NCBI GenBank assembly: GCA_039028895.1
Contig: JBCCHF010000002.1
Location: 186,001-250,000, forward strand
DNA length: 64,000 bases
From: JAHDCJ01 sp039028895
GTDB taxonomy: Bacteria; Bacteroidota; Bacteroidia; Chitinophagales; Saprospiraceae
Direction: 5' to 3'
The position numbers were made by a program, and so were the translations under genes. The notes beneath the pieces were generated by a model that saw nothing but the letters and a program-made list of their open reading frames with translations, had not been told where the DNA came from and made no database searches. Within the stretch, counting starts at the first letter, position 1. Every line of letters begins with the position of its first letter. Of this stretch, positions 17,064 to 25,669 are shown piece after piece.

Positions 17064-18095
17064 ATGGAAATGAAAGATTATAAGCCAAAGTCATTCTGGA
17101 AACGTCCTGAAGGGGTTACCGGTACTATCTTCCTTATAGGAGGTGTTGTCGGAGGTATTATCCTTTTGCAGCCGGTATTGGCCCTTCTTGCTCAAGGTTT
17201 GCTCAGTACTCTGCAAATTGGATTATTGCTGGTAGCTTTGGCGGCCCTTGTTTACGTTGTTCTCGACCCTAAAATGAGAAACCTCGTAAGCTATGGTTAT
17301 AAAAGTATAATGCGTTGGTTAACCGGACTTTTTGTCCAACTTGATCCCATAGGAATACTACAGTCTTATGTAGAAGATCTGAAAGCCAATTTGCGAAAGA
17401 TGAACAAGCAAATCGGAATCCTAAGAGGTCAAATGCATAAACTGAGTGAGCAAATCAAAAAAAATCAGCGCTCAATTAGCAGTAATCTTGCCATGGCCAG
17501 CAAAGCCAAAGACCGCGACAAGCAAGCCATGATGATCCTTAAGTCCCGCAAAGCCGGACGTCTCAAAGAATCTAATCTTCGCCTTGAAGACCTGTATAAG
17601 AAGATGGAAGTTCTCTACCGAGTACTCACCAAAATGCATGAAAATTCAGAGATCCTACTAGAAGACGTAGTTGATCAGGTTGAAGTAAAAAAGCAGGAAA
17701 GAGCTGCCATCCGTGCCAGCCACTCTGCTATGAAATCAGCTATGAACATTATTTCCGGCAATAATGACAAACGCCAGATGTTTGACATGGCACTTGAAGC
17801 TATTGCCGACGATGTTAGCCAGAAAATTGGTGAAATGGAGCGTTTCATGGACCTATCTTCTAATTTCATGGACTCTGTCGACCTACAGAATGGAGTTTTT
17901 GAAGAAGAAGGCTTAAAGATGCTTGAGAAGTGGGAAAAAGAAGGCGTTTCACTCCTATTGGGAGAAGCGAAACAAGAGATTGTACTCAAAGCAAATAGCG
18001 AAGAGAATGTGCTTGACTTGAATGAGCCTATCAAAAAAGCCGTTAAGCAGGAAGGTCATTCCAACCAGTACAACGAGCTTTTCAACTTTGATTAA
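17064..18095 (+). CDS. Membrane-anchored coiled-coil protein, PspA-like
   Basis: 343 residues. Two adjacent hydrophobic segments (about 20-45 and 46-68) are followed by a short amphipathic stretch (YKSIMRWLTGLFVQLDPIGILQSYVEDLKANL) and a long alpha-helical coiled coil to about residue 290. The pattern 'DPIGILQSYVEDLKANLRKMNKQ' at the head of a coiled coil resembles the start of PspA/IM30 proteins, but the two membrane helices are not part of classical PspA. It precedes the OmpA-fused binding protein by 106 nt, with a terminator between. A role in envelope organisation beside the ABC system is inference. Confidence 0.7.
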   Translation: MEMKDYKPKSFWKRPEGVTGTIFLIGGVVGGIILLQPVLALLAQGLLSTLQIGLLLVALAALVYVVLDPKMRNLVSYGYKSIMRWLTGLFVQLDPIGILQSYVEDLKANLRKMNKQIGILRGQMHKLSEQIKKNQRSISSNLAMASKAKDRDKQAMMILKSRKAGRLKESNLRLEDLYKKMEVLYRVLTKMHENSEILLEDVVDQVEVKKQERAAIRASHSAMKSAMNIISGNNDKRQMFDMALEAIADDVSQKIGEMERFMDLSSNFMDSVDLQNGVFEEEGLKMLEKWEKEGVSLLLGEAKQEIVLKANSEENVLDLNEPIKKAVKQEGHSNQYNELFNFD

Positions 18096-18106
18096 AATTT
18101 ATTTTG

Positions 18107-18170
18107 AAATGCTGAAAGTAGGATTGGTAAGTTAACTAAACTTACATACCCACTTTCAGCATTTTTTTTA
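18107..18170 (+). terminator. Rho-independent terminator
   Basis: AAATGCTGAAAGT (18107-18119) pairs perfectly with ACTTTCAGCATTT (18152-18164), followed by a T-tract to 18169. The loop holds a second stem GTAAGTT/AACTTAC. It lies between the PspA-like gene and the binding-protein gene and separates them at least partly. Confidence 0.85.
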
Positions 18171-18201
18171 CCTCAAATACCTAAACATAATACTCAAAAA
18201 A

Positions 18202-19758
18202 ATGGCAAGAAGACGTTTAACTCCCTTATCTCGCATACTCATAGTAGCCCTCGTTGTAGGTGGAGCCTATTTTGGCTTTAATTTCCTGAAAAGCAACGGT
18301 TACCTTGACAGCATTGTGCCTACAGAAAACAACAATAATAATAACAATACGAACACACCCCCTAGAAACAATAATTCTGGTGATGATAACACTATCGACA
18401 TCGGCGTTGTTACCTGGGGTGGATATGCTGGTGGCCAATATTGGAACAAAGGCTTCGATGCCAATACCAATTCCAATTTTTACAAAGACTATGGCTTTAA
18501 GGTAAAGTTCCACGTGTTGGACGATTTCAACGCATCTCGTGAAGCTTTCAAATCCGATGAGGTAGATCTTCTTTGGAACACCATTGACGCCTTCCCCAAT
18601 GAGGTAGGTCTAATGGAGGATTACGATGCACAAGTCGTTTTCCAGGCTGACTGGTCAAGGGGCGGAGATGCCGTTGTAGTTCGTCGTGAGATAAAGAATG
18701 TAGCTGACCTGAAAGGAAAGAAAATTGCGGTAGCCCCCCTTACTCCTTCCCACACATTCTTGTTATGGCTACTCGATGCAGGTGATCTCGATGTCAATGA
18801 TGTCCAAATTGTAGAAATGCCGTCTGCCATCGACGCTGCTGATGCCTTCAAAAGTGGTACTGTCTCAGCCGCTGTTGTATGGAGCCCTGATGATGCAGAT
18901 TGTGTGGCAAAAGTGCCCGGAGCACGTGTACTCGAAAGCACCAAAAACGCATCGCATATTATTGCCGATATCTTTATGGCAAAAAGAGATTACATTCAAA
19001 AAAATAAAGCCAAGCTACAGCAATTGTATGAAGGTTGGATGAAAGGTGCTGCAGAGATCAATGAGTCTGATGCTGCAAAACAGGAAGCAGCCCAGATTCT
19101 TGCTGATGGATTGGGCATGCCATATGATTTCTGTTATGACGCTATCAATAATGTTAGACTTACTACCCACGGCGATAACATGGACTTTTTCGGTATAAAT
19201 ACCAGTTATTCAGGTGTTACAGGTGAAGACCTGTATAACAAAATGAAAAACGTTTACCAGGTTCATGGTGAGGCGGCTGGAGCAAAGAGCTGGAGGCTGA
19301 TAGCTAATAAGGATGTCGTTTCTGGTGTAGAACTTACAGGTGCTCAGCATGCTGCAGAAGGTAAAAAGACGTTTACAAATGTAACAGAAGAAGATAAAAC
19401 CAAGGAAGCGATCTCCACAAAAGCTGTTAGTATCTCATTTAGATCAGGAGAATACAAACTAGACGACAATGCTAAAACGATCATTGATCTTCAATTTACC
19501 GATATCGCTAAAGCTTTTTCAAATTCCCGTATCAGGATTGAAGGAAATACCGACAATGTTGGTTCAAGAACATCAAATATCGCTTTATCGCAAAGACGCG
19601 CACAATCTGTAGCTGATTACCTTATCAGCGAGCATAATATGCCTAGAAACAGGTTTATCATCATAGGTAACGGACCTGACAAACCAGTTGCTTCAAATGA
19701 TAATGAAACAGGCAGAGCTCAGAATCGTCGGACCGATTTCGAGCTCGTAGCTAATTAA
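18202..19758 (+). CDS. ABC-transporter substrate-binding protein fused to OmpA peptidoglycan-binding domain
   Basis: 518 residues. An N-terminal membrane anchor (about 10-32) is followed by an Asn-rich linker (seven N in a row, then NNNSGDDN). A periplasmic binding fold of the NMT1/SsuA (NitT/TauT) type occupies about 65-350: IDIGVVTWGGYAGG, VADLKGKKIAVAPLTPSHTF, DAFKSGTVSAAVVWSP. The C-terminal 120 residues are an OmpA-like domain (ISFRSGEYKLDD, EGNTDNVGSRTSNIALSQRRAQ, AQNRRTDFELV), whose Asp and Arg bind diaminopimelate in peptidoglycan. The protein would be held at both membrane and cell wall. The permease and ATPase genes follow on the same strand. The ligand is unknown; family members bind sulfonates, nitrate, thiamine precursors or bicarbonate. 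Confidence 0.88.
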   Translation: MARRRLTPLSRILIVALVVGGAYFGFNFLKSNGYLDSIVPTENNNNNNNTNTPPRNNNSGDDNTIDIGVVTWGGYAGGQYWNKGFDANTNSNFYKDYGFKVKFHVLDDFNASREAFKSDEVDLLWNTIDAFPNEVGLMEDYDAQVVFQADWSRGGDAVVVRREIKNVADLKGKKIAVAPLTPSHTFLLWLLDAGDLDVNDVQIVEMPSAIDAADAFKSGTVSAAVVWSPDDADCVAKVPGARVLESTKNASHIIADIFMAKRDYIQKNKAKLQQLYEGWMKGAAEINESDAAKQEAAQILADGLGMPYDFCYDAINNVRLTTHGDNMDFFGINTSYSGVTGEDLYNKMKNVYQVHGEAAGAKSWRLIANKDVVSGVELTGAQHAAEGKKTFTNVTEEDKTKEAISTKAVSISFRSGEYKLDDNAKTIIDLQFTDIAKAFSNSRIRIEGNTDNVGSRTSNIALSQRRAQSVADYLISEHNMPRNRFIIIGNGPDKPVASNDNETGRAQNRRTDFELVAN

Positions 19759-19769
19759 AAAATAATTAG

Positions 19770-19811
19770 ACAGGTCAGGATCAGGCATTGCGCCCCTGAC
19801 CTGTTTTATTT
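19770..19811 (+). terminator. Rho-independent terminator
   Basis: ACAGGTCAGG (19770-19779) pairs with CCTGACCTGT (19795-19804), followed by TTTATTT. It lies 11 nt after the binding-protein gene and 27 nt before the permease start, inside what would otherwise be one ABC operon. Confidence 0.75.
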
Positions 19812-19837
19812 GATTGCGAATACCCCATTCCCTGCCA

Positions 19838-20791
19838 ATGTCATTATTCGAACTTAGAGGTGAACTAGACAAAAGGACCAAACTCATACTGGAAATCGCC
19901 GGAATCGCATTGATCCTGTTGATCTGGTTTGTTCTTGCCTTTTTTCTTTCAGAGGAACGCATTTCTGTTCTTGACGACGATGAGATAGTTGTTGAAATAG
20001 TTGATGATACTTATACAGAATCTGACTCAATGTTAGTGGAGCATATGGATCAGTTGATGATAGAGGAGAGTGAAACATTAGCAGCTTATGGCTTAAAAAA
20101 AGAACGGATTTATCCTATTCTTCCCTCTCCTGTCCATGTTATCAAATCATTTAAGGAGCTTCATTTCGAAGATTACCTTGTGGTCAACACGGGGAAATCC
20201 ATTTGGCTTAATTTCCTGGGCTATCTATTGGCTATTGCTGTTTCCATACCCATTGGTTTTGCCCTTGGGCTGATTCCATTCTTCAGAGGTCTGTTTAATC
20301 GTACTTTTGATGCGTTTAGGTTTATACCATTGACAGCTGTCACTGGCATTTTCATTATGTGGTTTGGCTTCGACAACCAAATGAAGGTAGCGTTCCTGGC
20401 TTTTGGTATCATAGTCTATTTGGTACCTGTTGTGGTTCAAAGAATTGATGAAGTACAATCCGTTTATCTTAGAACTGTATTTACATTAGGCGCAAATAGC
20501 TGGCAAACGATCAAAACCGTTTACTGGCCTTCTGTCCTTTCCAGGCTTTTTGATGATATCAGGGTGCTCACAGCTATTTCATGGACCTATATTACCATTG
20601 CTGAATTATTGAACAAAAGTGGTGGTATCGGAGAGTTGATTTGGCTCGCCAGGAGACAAAGCCGCATGGATAAGGCTTTTGCTGTTTTGGTGATTATAGT
20701 GTTGATCGGAATTTTTCAGGATAAATTATTCTTCTGGCTTGACAAGAAACTGTTTCCTCATAAACATATGAATAAAGGCAAAAAGCATTAA
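19838..20791 (+). CDS. ABC transporter permease (NitT/TauT type) with acidic insert
   Basis: 318 residues from the ATG at 19838; an upstream TTG in frame at 19814 lies in the terminator region. TM1 (about 19-40) is followed by an acidic stretch of about 45 residues (VLDDDEIVVEIVDDTYTESDS) not usual in this family. The canonical core follows with about five further helices and the EAA-type coupling loop (FTLGANSWQTIKTVYWPSVLSRLFDDIR). The sequence LPSPVHVIKSF is the normal start of SsuC/TauC permeases. It works with the ATPase at 20877 and presumably the OmpA-fused binding protein upstream. The insert, placed in the periplasm by topology, may dock that protein. Confidence 0.9.
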   Translation: MSLFELRGELDKRTKLILEIAGIALILLIWFVLAFFLSEERISVLDDDEIVVEIVDDTYTESDSMLVEHMDQLMIEESETLAAYGLKKERIYPILPSPVHVIKSFKELHFEDYLVVNTGKSIWLNFLGYLLAIAVSIPIGFALGLIPFFRGLFNRTFDAFRFIPLTAVTGIFIMWFGFDNQMKVAFLAFGIIVYLVPVVVQRIDEVQSVYLRTVFTLGANSWQTIKTVYWPSVLSRLFDDIRVLTAISWTYITIAELLNKSGGIGELIWLARRQSRMDKAFAVLVIIVLIGIFQDKLFFWLDKKLFPHKHMNKGKKH

Positions 20792-20876
20792 CAAAACTAT
20801 TATTTATGCCGGGTTCGGAGTTTTCTATGGATAACCCAGAATAACCAACGCGGAATAATTAACTCGAAATATCATA

Positions 20877-21689
20877 ATGGTAGATTTCCCAAATAATCCA
20901 GATTATCAAAACATCATAGAACTGAGAGATATCAGCCAGAGCTATGATGGTGGAAAAAACTGGATCATTAAAGACCTGGAATTCCTGGTTGAAGATAAAC
21001 CAGCCCAGGGCCAGTTTGTGGTCATACTTGGTATGTCAGGGTGCGGAAAGTCGACCCTTCTTAGATATATAGCCGGTTTACAAAAACCTACCGAAGGGCA
21101 GGTATTACTGCATGAGAAACCGATTTCGGAAGAAGACCGGGTAACCATGGTATTTCAGCAATATTCATCATTGCCCTGGATGACGGTTTTGGATAACGTA
21201 GCTCTGTCTCTTCGCTATAAAGGTGTTCCCAAAAAAGAGAGGAATGAAAAAGCTATGGAGATGATTGAGTTGGTAGGTCTCGCAGGTCATGAAAAGAAAT
21301 ATGCACAGTACCCTACCCTTTCAGGCGGTCAGCTTCAAAGAGTCGCTATTGCCAGAAGTCTTTTAGCCAATCCTGAAATCTTGCTGATGGACGAGCCGTT
21401 TGGTGCTTTGGATATCAACACCCGCTTGCAAATGCAAGATTTATTATCGGAAATATGGAATAAATTCCATTCAACTATTATTTTTGTTACACACGATATT
21501 GAAGAAGCCGTTTATTTAGGCGATGATATTTACATCATGAAGTACGCTCCTTCTAAATTCGTTGAAAAGATACATATTGATTTACCGTTCCACAGAACCA
21601 GGGAAATAAAACGTTCTCCAAGATTTATCCAGCTTGTTCAGCAAGTGGAAGATGCGATGATCGAAGTGGCTAATGGTAAATATGACTAG
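20877..21689 (+). CDS. ABC transporter ATP-binding protein (NitT/TauT type)
   Basis: 270 residues with all ATPase motifs: Walker A GMSGCGKST, Q-loop FQQYSSLPWMT, signature LSGGQLQRVAIAR, Walker B ILLMDEPFGALD and H-loop THDIEEAV. It closely resembles SsuB/TauB-like ATPases that energise import with a permease dimer. It lies 85 nt after the permease gene and before a terminator, closing the ABC unit. Cytosolic, membrane-associated. Confidence 0.95.
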   Translation: MVDFPNNPDYQNIIELRDISQSYDGGKNWIIKDLEFLVEDKPAQGQFVVILGMSGCGKSTLLRYIAGLQKPTEGQVLLHEKPISEEDRVTMVFQQYSSLPWMTVLDNVALSLRYKGVPKKERNEKAMEMIELVGLAGHEKKYAQYPTLSGGQLQRVAIARSLLANPEILLMDEPFGALDINTRLQMQDLLSEIWNKFHSTIIFVTHDIEEAVYLGDDIYIMKYAPSKFVEKIHIDLPFHRTREIKRSPRFIQLVQQVEDAMIEVANGKYD

Positions 21690-21712
21690 ATTTTTTCTCT
21701 CTCACTATGTTT

Positions 21713-21751
21713 AGCAACCTGCGGATTTTATAGTCACAGGTTGCTTTTTTC
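21713..21751 (+). terminator. Rho-independent terminator after the ABC ATPase gene
   Basis: AGCAACCTG (21713-21721) pairs with CAGGTTGCT (21737-21745), followed by TTTTTC. Confidence 0.85.
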
Positions 21752-21870
21752 TTTCCAGGTTGCTTTCCCACCTTCTCCCTAATTTTCAAAATTTATTTTT
21801 TCACTTTTAGTGGTATTGTATCTGACAATGCAACCTAACGTATAAAATACCCGACTTTACAATTAGAGCA

Positions 21871-22099
21871 AACTTACACCAGAAAAAGATTTCCTCTGAG
21901 GGAGCTTTCTGGGTCGGTCGGTATTTTTTAGGAAGGAATCCATTATGAAACTATTGCTGACAGCATTCTTCTATAAAAAGACCTAAACCGGCCCTAGATT
22001 CCAAGAAGCTCATAGGGTAAGTGTTATGAATAGCTTAAGCCTTAATTGGGCAAACACACCTCAGAGACGGCAGAGAACCTTGTTTCTCTGCCTTTTTTT
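21871..22099 (+). ncRNA. Structured non-coding RNA candidate, 6S RNA-like
   Basis: No gene fits in the 530 nt between 21690 and 22219. Nested pairings form one long irregular hairpin: CTTAC (21873-21877) with GTAAG (22017-22021); GAGCTT (21902-21907) with AAGCTC (22006-22011); GGGTCGGT (21911-21918) with ACCGGCCC (21987-21994, one G-U pair); and TTTTTTAGGAAG with CTTCTATAAAAAG nearer the tip. Internal bubbles separate the stems. A single rod with a bubble is the hallmark of 6S RNA, the RNA-polymerase-binding regulator. A strong terminator follows at 22069-22099, so the primary transcript may run there. The 5' end is not defined. I rejected tmRNA, RNase P RNA and SRP RNA because none of their conserved core sequences is visible. 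Confidence 0.5.
22069..22099 (+). terminator. Strong rho-independent terminator of the ncRNA candidate
   Basis: GGCAGAGAA (22069-22077) pairs with TTCTCTGCC (22084-22092), followed by seven T. No protein gene lies between this and the previous terminator at 21751, which implies a separate RNA transcript. Confidence 0.9.
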
Positions 22100-22219
22100 G
22101 TCTTACCGAGTACGATTTCTGTAAAATTTCCAGAATTTCTAATTACTGCTATTCAAAAATTTGAATGATTTATTGGATGTTCCTAATTTGCCTTCTCACT
22201 TATTAAATAATGATGCAGT

Positions 22220-23914
22220 ATGCGGTTTAAGGATTTTGAGTACAAACAACCAGATTTTGATCATGTAGAAGCAGCTTTCGGGCTATTGATAGAAAAGTTC
22301 AGCAATGCAAAGTCTCTTGAGGAACAGAGCAGTCTTTTGGCGAAAATGAATGATTACCGTAAAAGCTTTGCCAGCATGCATCAAATTGCATCTATCAGGC
22401 ATGAAATGAACACAGTGGATGAGGAATACTTAAAAGAGAAAGATTTCTTCGATAATACACTCCCTCGTTACGAACAGTTGACTAATCAATATTACCAGGC
22501 CCTTATTAAGGCAGAATTCAGAGAAGGACTGGAAAAAGAATGGGGTAAACAGCTGTTTACTATTGCAGAGCTTGCTCAAAATTCTTTTAAACCAGAAATT
22601 CTGGATGACTTGTTGCGTGAGAATCAACTCGGTACTGAATACGGAAAACTGGATGCTGGAGCTTCCATATTTTTCGAAGGAGAGGAGAGGACACTGCCAG
22701 CCATGATCCCATTCATGGAATCGCCCGATCGTGAAGTCAGACTAAAAGCCAGCCAAGCATATTGGTCTCATTATGAAAAGCATGAGGCTGATTACGACGG
22801 AATATTTAACGAACTGGTTAAGGTCAGGGATGGGATTGCCCAAAAATTGGGATATGCCAATTTTATTGAACCCGGCTATGTTAGAATGTTGAGGTCCGAT
22901 TACGGAGCAGAAGATGTCAAGGTGTTTAGAGAGCAAGTCAAAAAAGATATAGTCCCGCTTGCCAGCAAAATAAAAGCTAAACAGGCAAAACGACTTGGGC
23001 TCGACACCCTCAAGTACCACGATATGAGATTGAGCTTCCCTTCCGGGAATGCCAATCCCAAAGGTGACCCTGACTGGATTTTGGAAAATGGCAGGAAAAT
23101 GTACGAGGACCTTTCAGATGACACAGGAGAATTTATCAATTTCATGCTCAATAATGAGTTACTTGATGTTCTGAACAGGAAAGGAAAATCAGGTGGTGGG
23201 TTCTGTACTTATATTAATGATTACCGCTCACCTTTTATTTTTGCCAATTTCAATGGTACTTCAGGAGACATTGATGTACTTACCCATGAAGCAGGTCATG
23301 CTTTCCAGGTTTATTCGAGCAGAGATGCTGATCTTGTAGAATATGCATGGCCAAGCCTTGAAGCTTGCGAGATCCATTCCATGAGCATGGAATTTCTGAC
23401 TTATCCTTGGATGGAGCAGTTTTTCAAAGAAGACACTGAAAAATATAAATATGCTCACTTGAGTGGATCGATCTGTGATATTCCTTATCTCTGTTCTGTT
23501 GACGAATTTCAACATTGGGTCTATGGAAATCCTTCTGCAAGCCCAAAAGAAAGAAAGGCAGAATGGATAAGGATAAGCAAAGACTATATGCCATGGGTAG
23601 ATTACTCTGACCACCCTTTCCTCGAAAGAGTCGGTATATGGTACAAGATTGGTCACATTTTCCAGATGCCTTTCTATTTCATCGATTATGCACTCGCCCA
23701 GATATGTGCCCTTCAGTTTTGGAAAAAGTCTACAGAAGATTTTAGTCTTGCTATGGATGATTACATCAAATTATGCAAGGCTGGAGGTAGTATGGCTTTT
23801 CTGGAACTCGTAGAATTGGCTAATCTTAAATCACCTTTTGAACCTGGTTGTATCAAATCTGTCATTAGTGAAGTCGAAGAATTCCTAGAAAAAATAGATG
23901 ATAGCCAGTTCTGA
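22220..23914 (+). CDS. M3 family oligoendopeptidase
   Basis: 564 residues, no signal peptide, so cytosolic. The zinc motif HEAGH starts at H356 (THEAGHAFQVYSS), and the third ligand Glu lies in WPSLEACEIHSMSMEF. These are the M3B oligoendopeptidase signatures, and the length matches. Such enzymes degrade short peptides. A loose promoter (TTTG-N20-TAATTTG) lies just before the start. It stands alone between the ncRNA candidate and the TonB-like gene. Confidence 0.93.
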   Translation: MRFKDFEYKQPDFDHVEAAFGLLIEKFSNAKSLEEQSSLLAKMNDYRKSFASMHQIASIRHEMNTVDEEYLKEKDFFDNTLPRYEQLTNQYYQALIKAEFREGLEKEWGKQLFTIAELAQNSFKPEILDDLLRENQLGTEYGKLDAGASIFFEGEERTLPAMIPFMESPDREVRLKASQAYWSHYEKHEADYDGIFNELVKVRDGIAQKLGYANFIEPGYVRMLRSDYGAEDVKVFREQVKKDIVPLASKIKAKQAKRLGLDTLKYHDMRLSFPSGNANPKGDPDWILENGRKMYEDLSDDTGEFINFMLNNELLDVLNRKGKSGGGFCTYINDYRSPFIFANFNGTSGDIDVLTHEAGHAFQVYSSRDADLVEYAWPSLEACEIHSMSMEFLTYPWMEQFFKEDTEKYKYAHLSGSICDIPYLCSVDEFQHWVYGNPSASPKERKAEWIRISKDYMPWVDYSDHPFLERVGIWYKIGHIFQMPFYFIDYALAQICALQFWKKSTEDFSLAMDDYIKLCKAGGSMAFLELVELANLKSPFEPGCIKSVISEVEEFLEKIDDSQF

Positions 23915-24012
23915 TTTGAACTTTTTTTTGATAAAATTGGTTTTCCTACCTCTCTGATTATCAATTACTTGTTATAAATTCTGTATTTCCAAAATATCCT
24001 GGAACAAAATTT

Positions 24013-24028
24013 TGGCATCCTTTTGGCG
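24013..24028 (+). promoter_or_regulatory. Candidate sigma-54-like promoter
   Basis: TGGCATCCTTTTGGCG keeps TGGCA at -24 and GC at -12 with the required 10-bp gap between GG and GC, but the inner TT is TG. It lies about 48 nt before the TonB-like gene. Confidence 0.35.
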
Positions 24029-24075
24029 TTTAAGGGAAGTATACTTTGAATTTATTAATCAAAAAATAATTAAAG

Positions 24076-24882
24076 ATGAGTTCGAGGACACAAAACCAAA
24101 AAGAGGAAAAGAATAAGAAAAGAGGTTTCTTGATTTCTTTTTTCGTACACACCATAGTATTGGTATTGTTTCTCATTCCGTTTATGTCAAACATTGCAGA
24201 AGAGAATGAAGATTTGGATCTGGTCAACCTGATTACCATAAACTTCGCTCCTTCTCCTGACAAAACGTTGAACGCATCAATGTCAATGGCTGCTGAAGCA
24301 CCTCCAAAACCGGAAGAAACTCCTGAATTGGAACAGCCACAGCCTGAAACAGAAACCGAACCTACTCCTAAACCTCAGCCAATTCCTAAGCCAGTTGTAC
24401 TTACACCAGAACCTGAGCCCGTAGTTTTACCTGAATCAACAGAGCACTCAGAAAATACAGAGACTACTCCGGAAGTACCACAGGCGAATGCTGAACCTGA
24501 AGTGACTGAAACTGTTTCAACGGCACCAGCTGAGTCTTCAGTTGAAGGAGCAGGGACTTCTGGTAATTCCACAACAGATGGGAATGCTGTAGAAGGTGAC
24601 GACATCGCTGATTTCTCAGGAGATGGAGTTTTCGGAAGAAGAGTGATCTACCGTCCTGATATCAAGAAATTATCAAAGAAAGAAGGTACAATAGTGGTCG
24701 GTGTATGTGTTAATCAGGATGGAAAAGTTGTTGCAGCTCAAGTACTTCCTGAGGAATCTTCACTTTCCGATAAGGAAATACTTCAAATGGCTGAAATCTA
24801 TACCAAGCGTTACAGGTTTGCCAAGGACTATACCGCTCCATCAAAGCAATGTGGAAAACTGACCTACATTATCAAAATATAA
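24076..24882 (+). CDS. TonB-like energy transducer
   Basis: 268 residues with TonB layout. A short cytosolic head is followed by one membrane helix (about 18-40, FLISFFVHTIVLVLFLIPF) and a long Pro/Glu-rich periplasmic spacer (about 75-160, repeated PEPEP, KPQP). The C-terminal domain is about 190-268 (KEGTIVVGVCVNQDGKVVAAQV, KRYRFAKDYTAP, CGKLTYIIK). TonB proteins pass energy from ExbBD to outer-membrane receptors such as the one at 8347. ExbB and ExbD are not in the window. The C-terminal domain has an unusual pair of Cys residues, possibly a disulfide. Single gene, ended by a strong terminator. Confidence 0.82.
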   Translation: MSSRTQNQKEEKNKKRGFLISFFVHTIVLVLFLIPFMSNIAEENEDLDLVNLITINFAPSPDKTLNASMSMAAEAPPKPEETPELEQPQPETETEPTPKPQPIPKPVVLTPEPEPVVLPESTEHSENTETTPEVPQANAEPEVTETVSTAPAESSVEGAGTSGNSTTDGNAVEGDDIADFSGDGVFGRRVIYRPDIKKLSKKEGTIVVGVCVNQDGKVVAAQVLPEESSLSDKEILQMAEIYTKRYRFAKDYTAPSKQCGKLTYIIKI

Positions 24883-24905
24883 AGGAAACCCTATCACCAT
24901 AAAAT

Positions 24906-24940
24906 AAAAAAGCCCCTTCCAATTGGAAGGGGCTTTTTTT
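24906..24940. terminator. Bidirectional terminator
   Basis: AAAAAAGCCCCTTCC-AATT-GGAAGGGGCTTTTTT is a perfect stem with A- and T-tracts, set between the convergent genes ending at 24882 and 24960. Confidence 0.93.
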
Positions 24941-24959
24941 ATGGCTAGTCTGAATTGAG

Positions 24960-25667
24960 CTAGTTTTTCTTCACTTTAATAGTGCAACCAATCGCTTTTG
25001 TGAAATTAGGATCAGGCTCCACTCCGGTTTTCACAGCTTTAATCGCTTTTGCCAAGTAATGCTCATCAGCCGATGCAGCATCTTTCCAGTTGTTATCAAT
25101 GGCTCCAGTGTAAGCAACTTTCATCGTACCATCATCCTGATTTTTCAGCAAATAAATTTCAGGAGTTCGCGTCGCCCCCCATTTAGGGTAAACAGATTGT
25201 GCTTCATCGAAGACATAAGCAAAAGAAAATCTTTTTTCCTGTGCTCTTACTTTCATAGCTTCAAAGCTATCGCCGGGCTTTACTTCAGGGTCATTAGGAT
25301 TAATAGCGATCACAGGAAAGCCATTTTGACTAAACTCCTCATGCAATTCGATTATCCTGTCTTCATAGGCTACTGCATATGGGCAGGTATTACAGGTAAA
25401 AATAACAATAACGCCTTCTTCGTCTTTATAATCAGACAAAGCGATCATTTCATCGTTAGTATTTTTCAGTGAGAAGTCTTCGACAACATCACCTACCTGG
25501 TAACCTGTTTTCGATAATTTCTTTTCTTCGGGTTTAACATTGGTCTTTTTTTCTTCGGTCTTTTCGGTTTTTTCTGCTGTGTCAGTAGTATCTGCTGATT
25601 TGGGTTGACAACAAAAGAAACTGACGACTACTGCTGACAAAAACAAACAGGAGAGAAGGTTTTTCAT
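24960..25667 (-). CDS. Redoxin-domain lipoprotein (thioredoxin family)
   Basis: 235 residues: lipoprotein-type signal (VVVSFFCCQPKS), a Lys/Glu/Thr-rich linker to about 50, then a redoxin/AhpC-TSA-like domain (VVEDFSLKNTNDEMIALSDY). The redox site is CNTCPYA, where the CxxCP layout suggests a thiol-disulfide or peroxidase function in the periplasm. The later motif ATRTPEIYLL carries the cis-proline region. The gene starts 2 nt after the stop of the TlpA-like gene, so both act in one operon and probably in one redox pathway. Confidence 0.85.
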   Translation of the reverse strand: MKNLLSCLFLSAVVVSFFCCQPKSADTTDTAEKTEKTEEKKTNVKPEEKKLSKTGYQVGDVVEDFSLKNTNDEMIALSDYKDEEGVIVIFTCNTCPYAVAYEDRIIELHEEFSQNGFPVIAINPNDPEVKPGDSFEAMKVRAQEKRFSFAYVFDEAQSVYPKWGATRTPEIYLLKNQDDGTMKVAYTGAIDNNWKDAASADEHYLAKAIKAVKTGVEPDPNFTKAIGCTIKVKKN

Positions 25668-25669
25668 GA

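Noticed and set aside
21871..22099. tmRNA, RNase P RNA or SRP RNA as the identity of the structured RNA
   Set aside because: No tRNA-like end or CCA, no conserved RNase P core, and no GGAA-loop SRP domain are visible.
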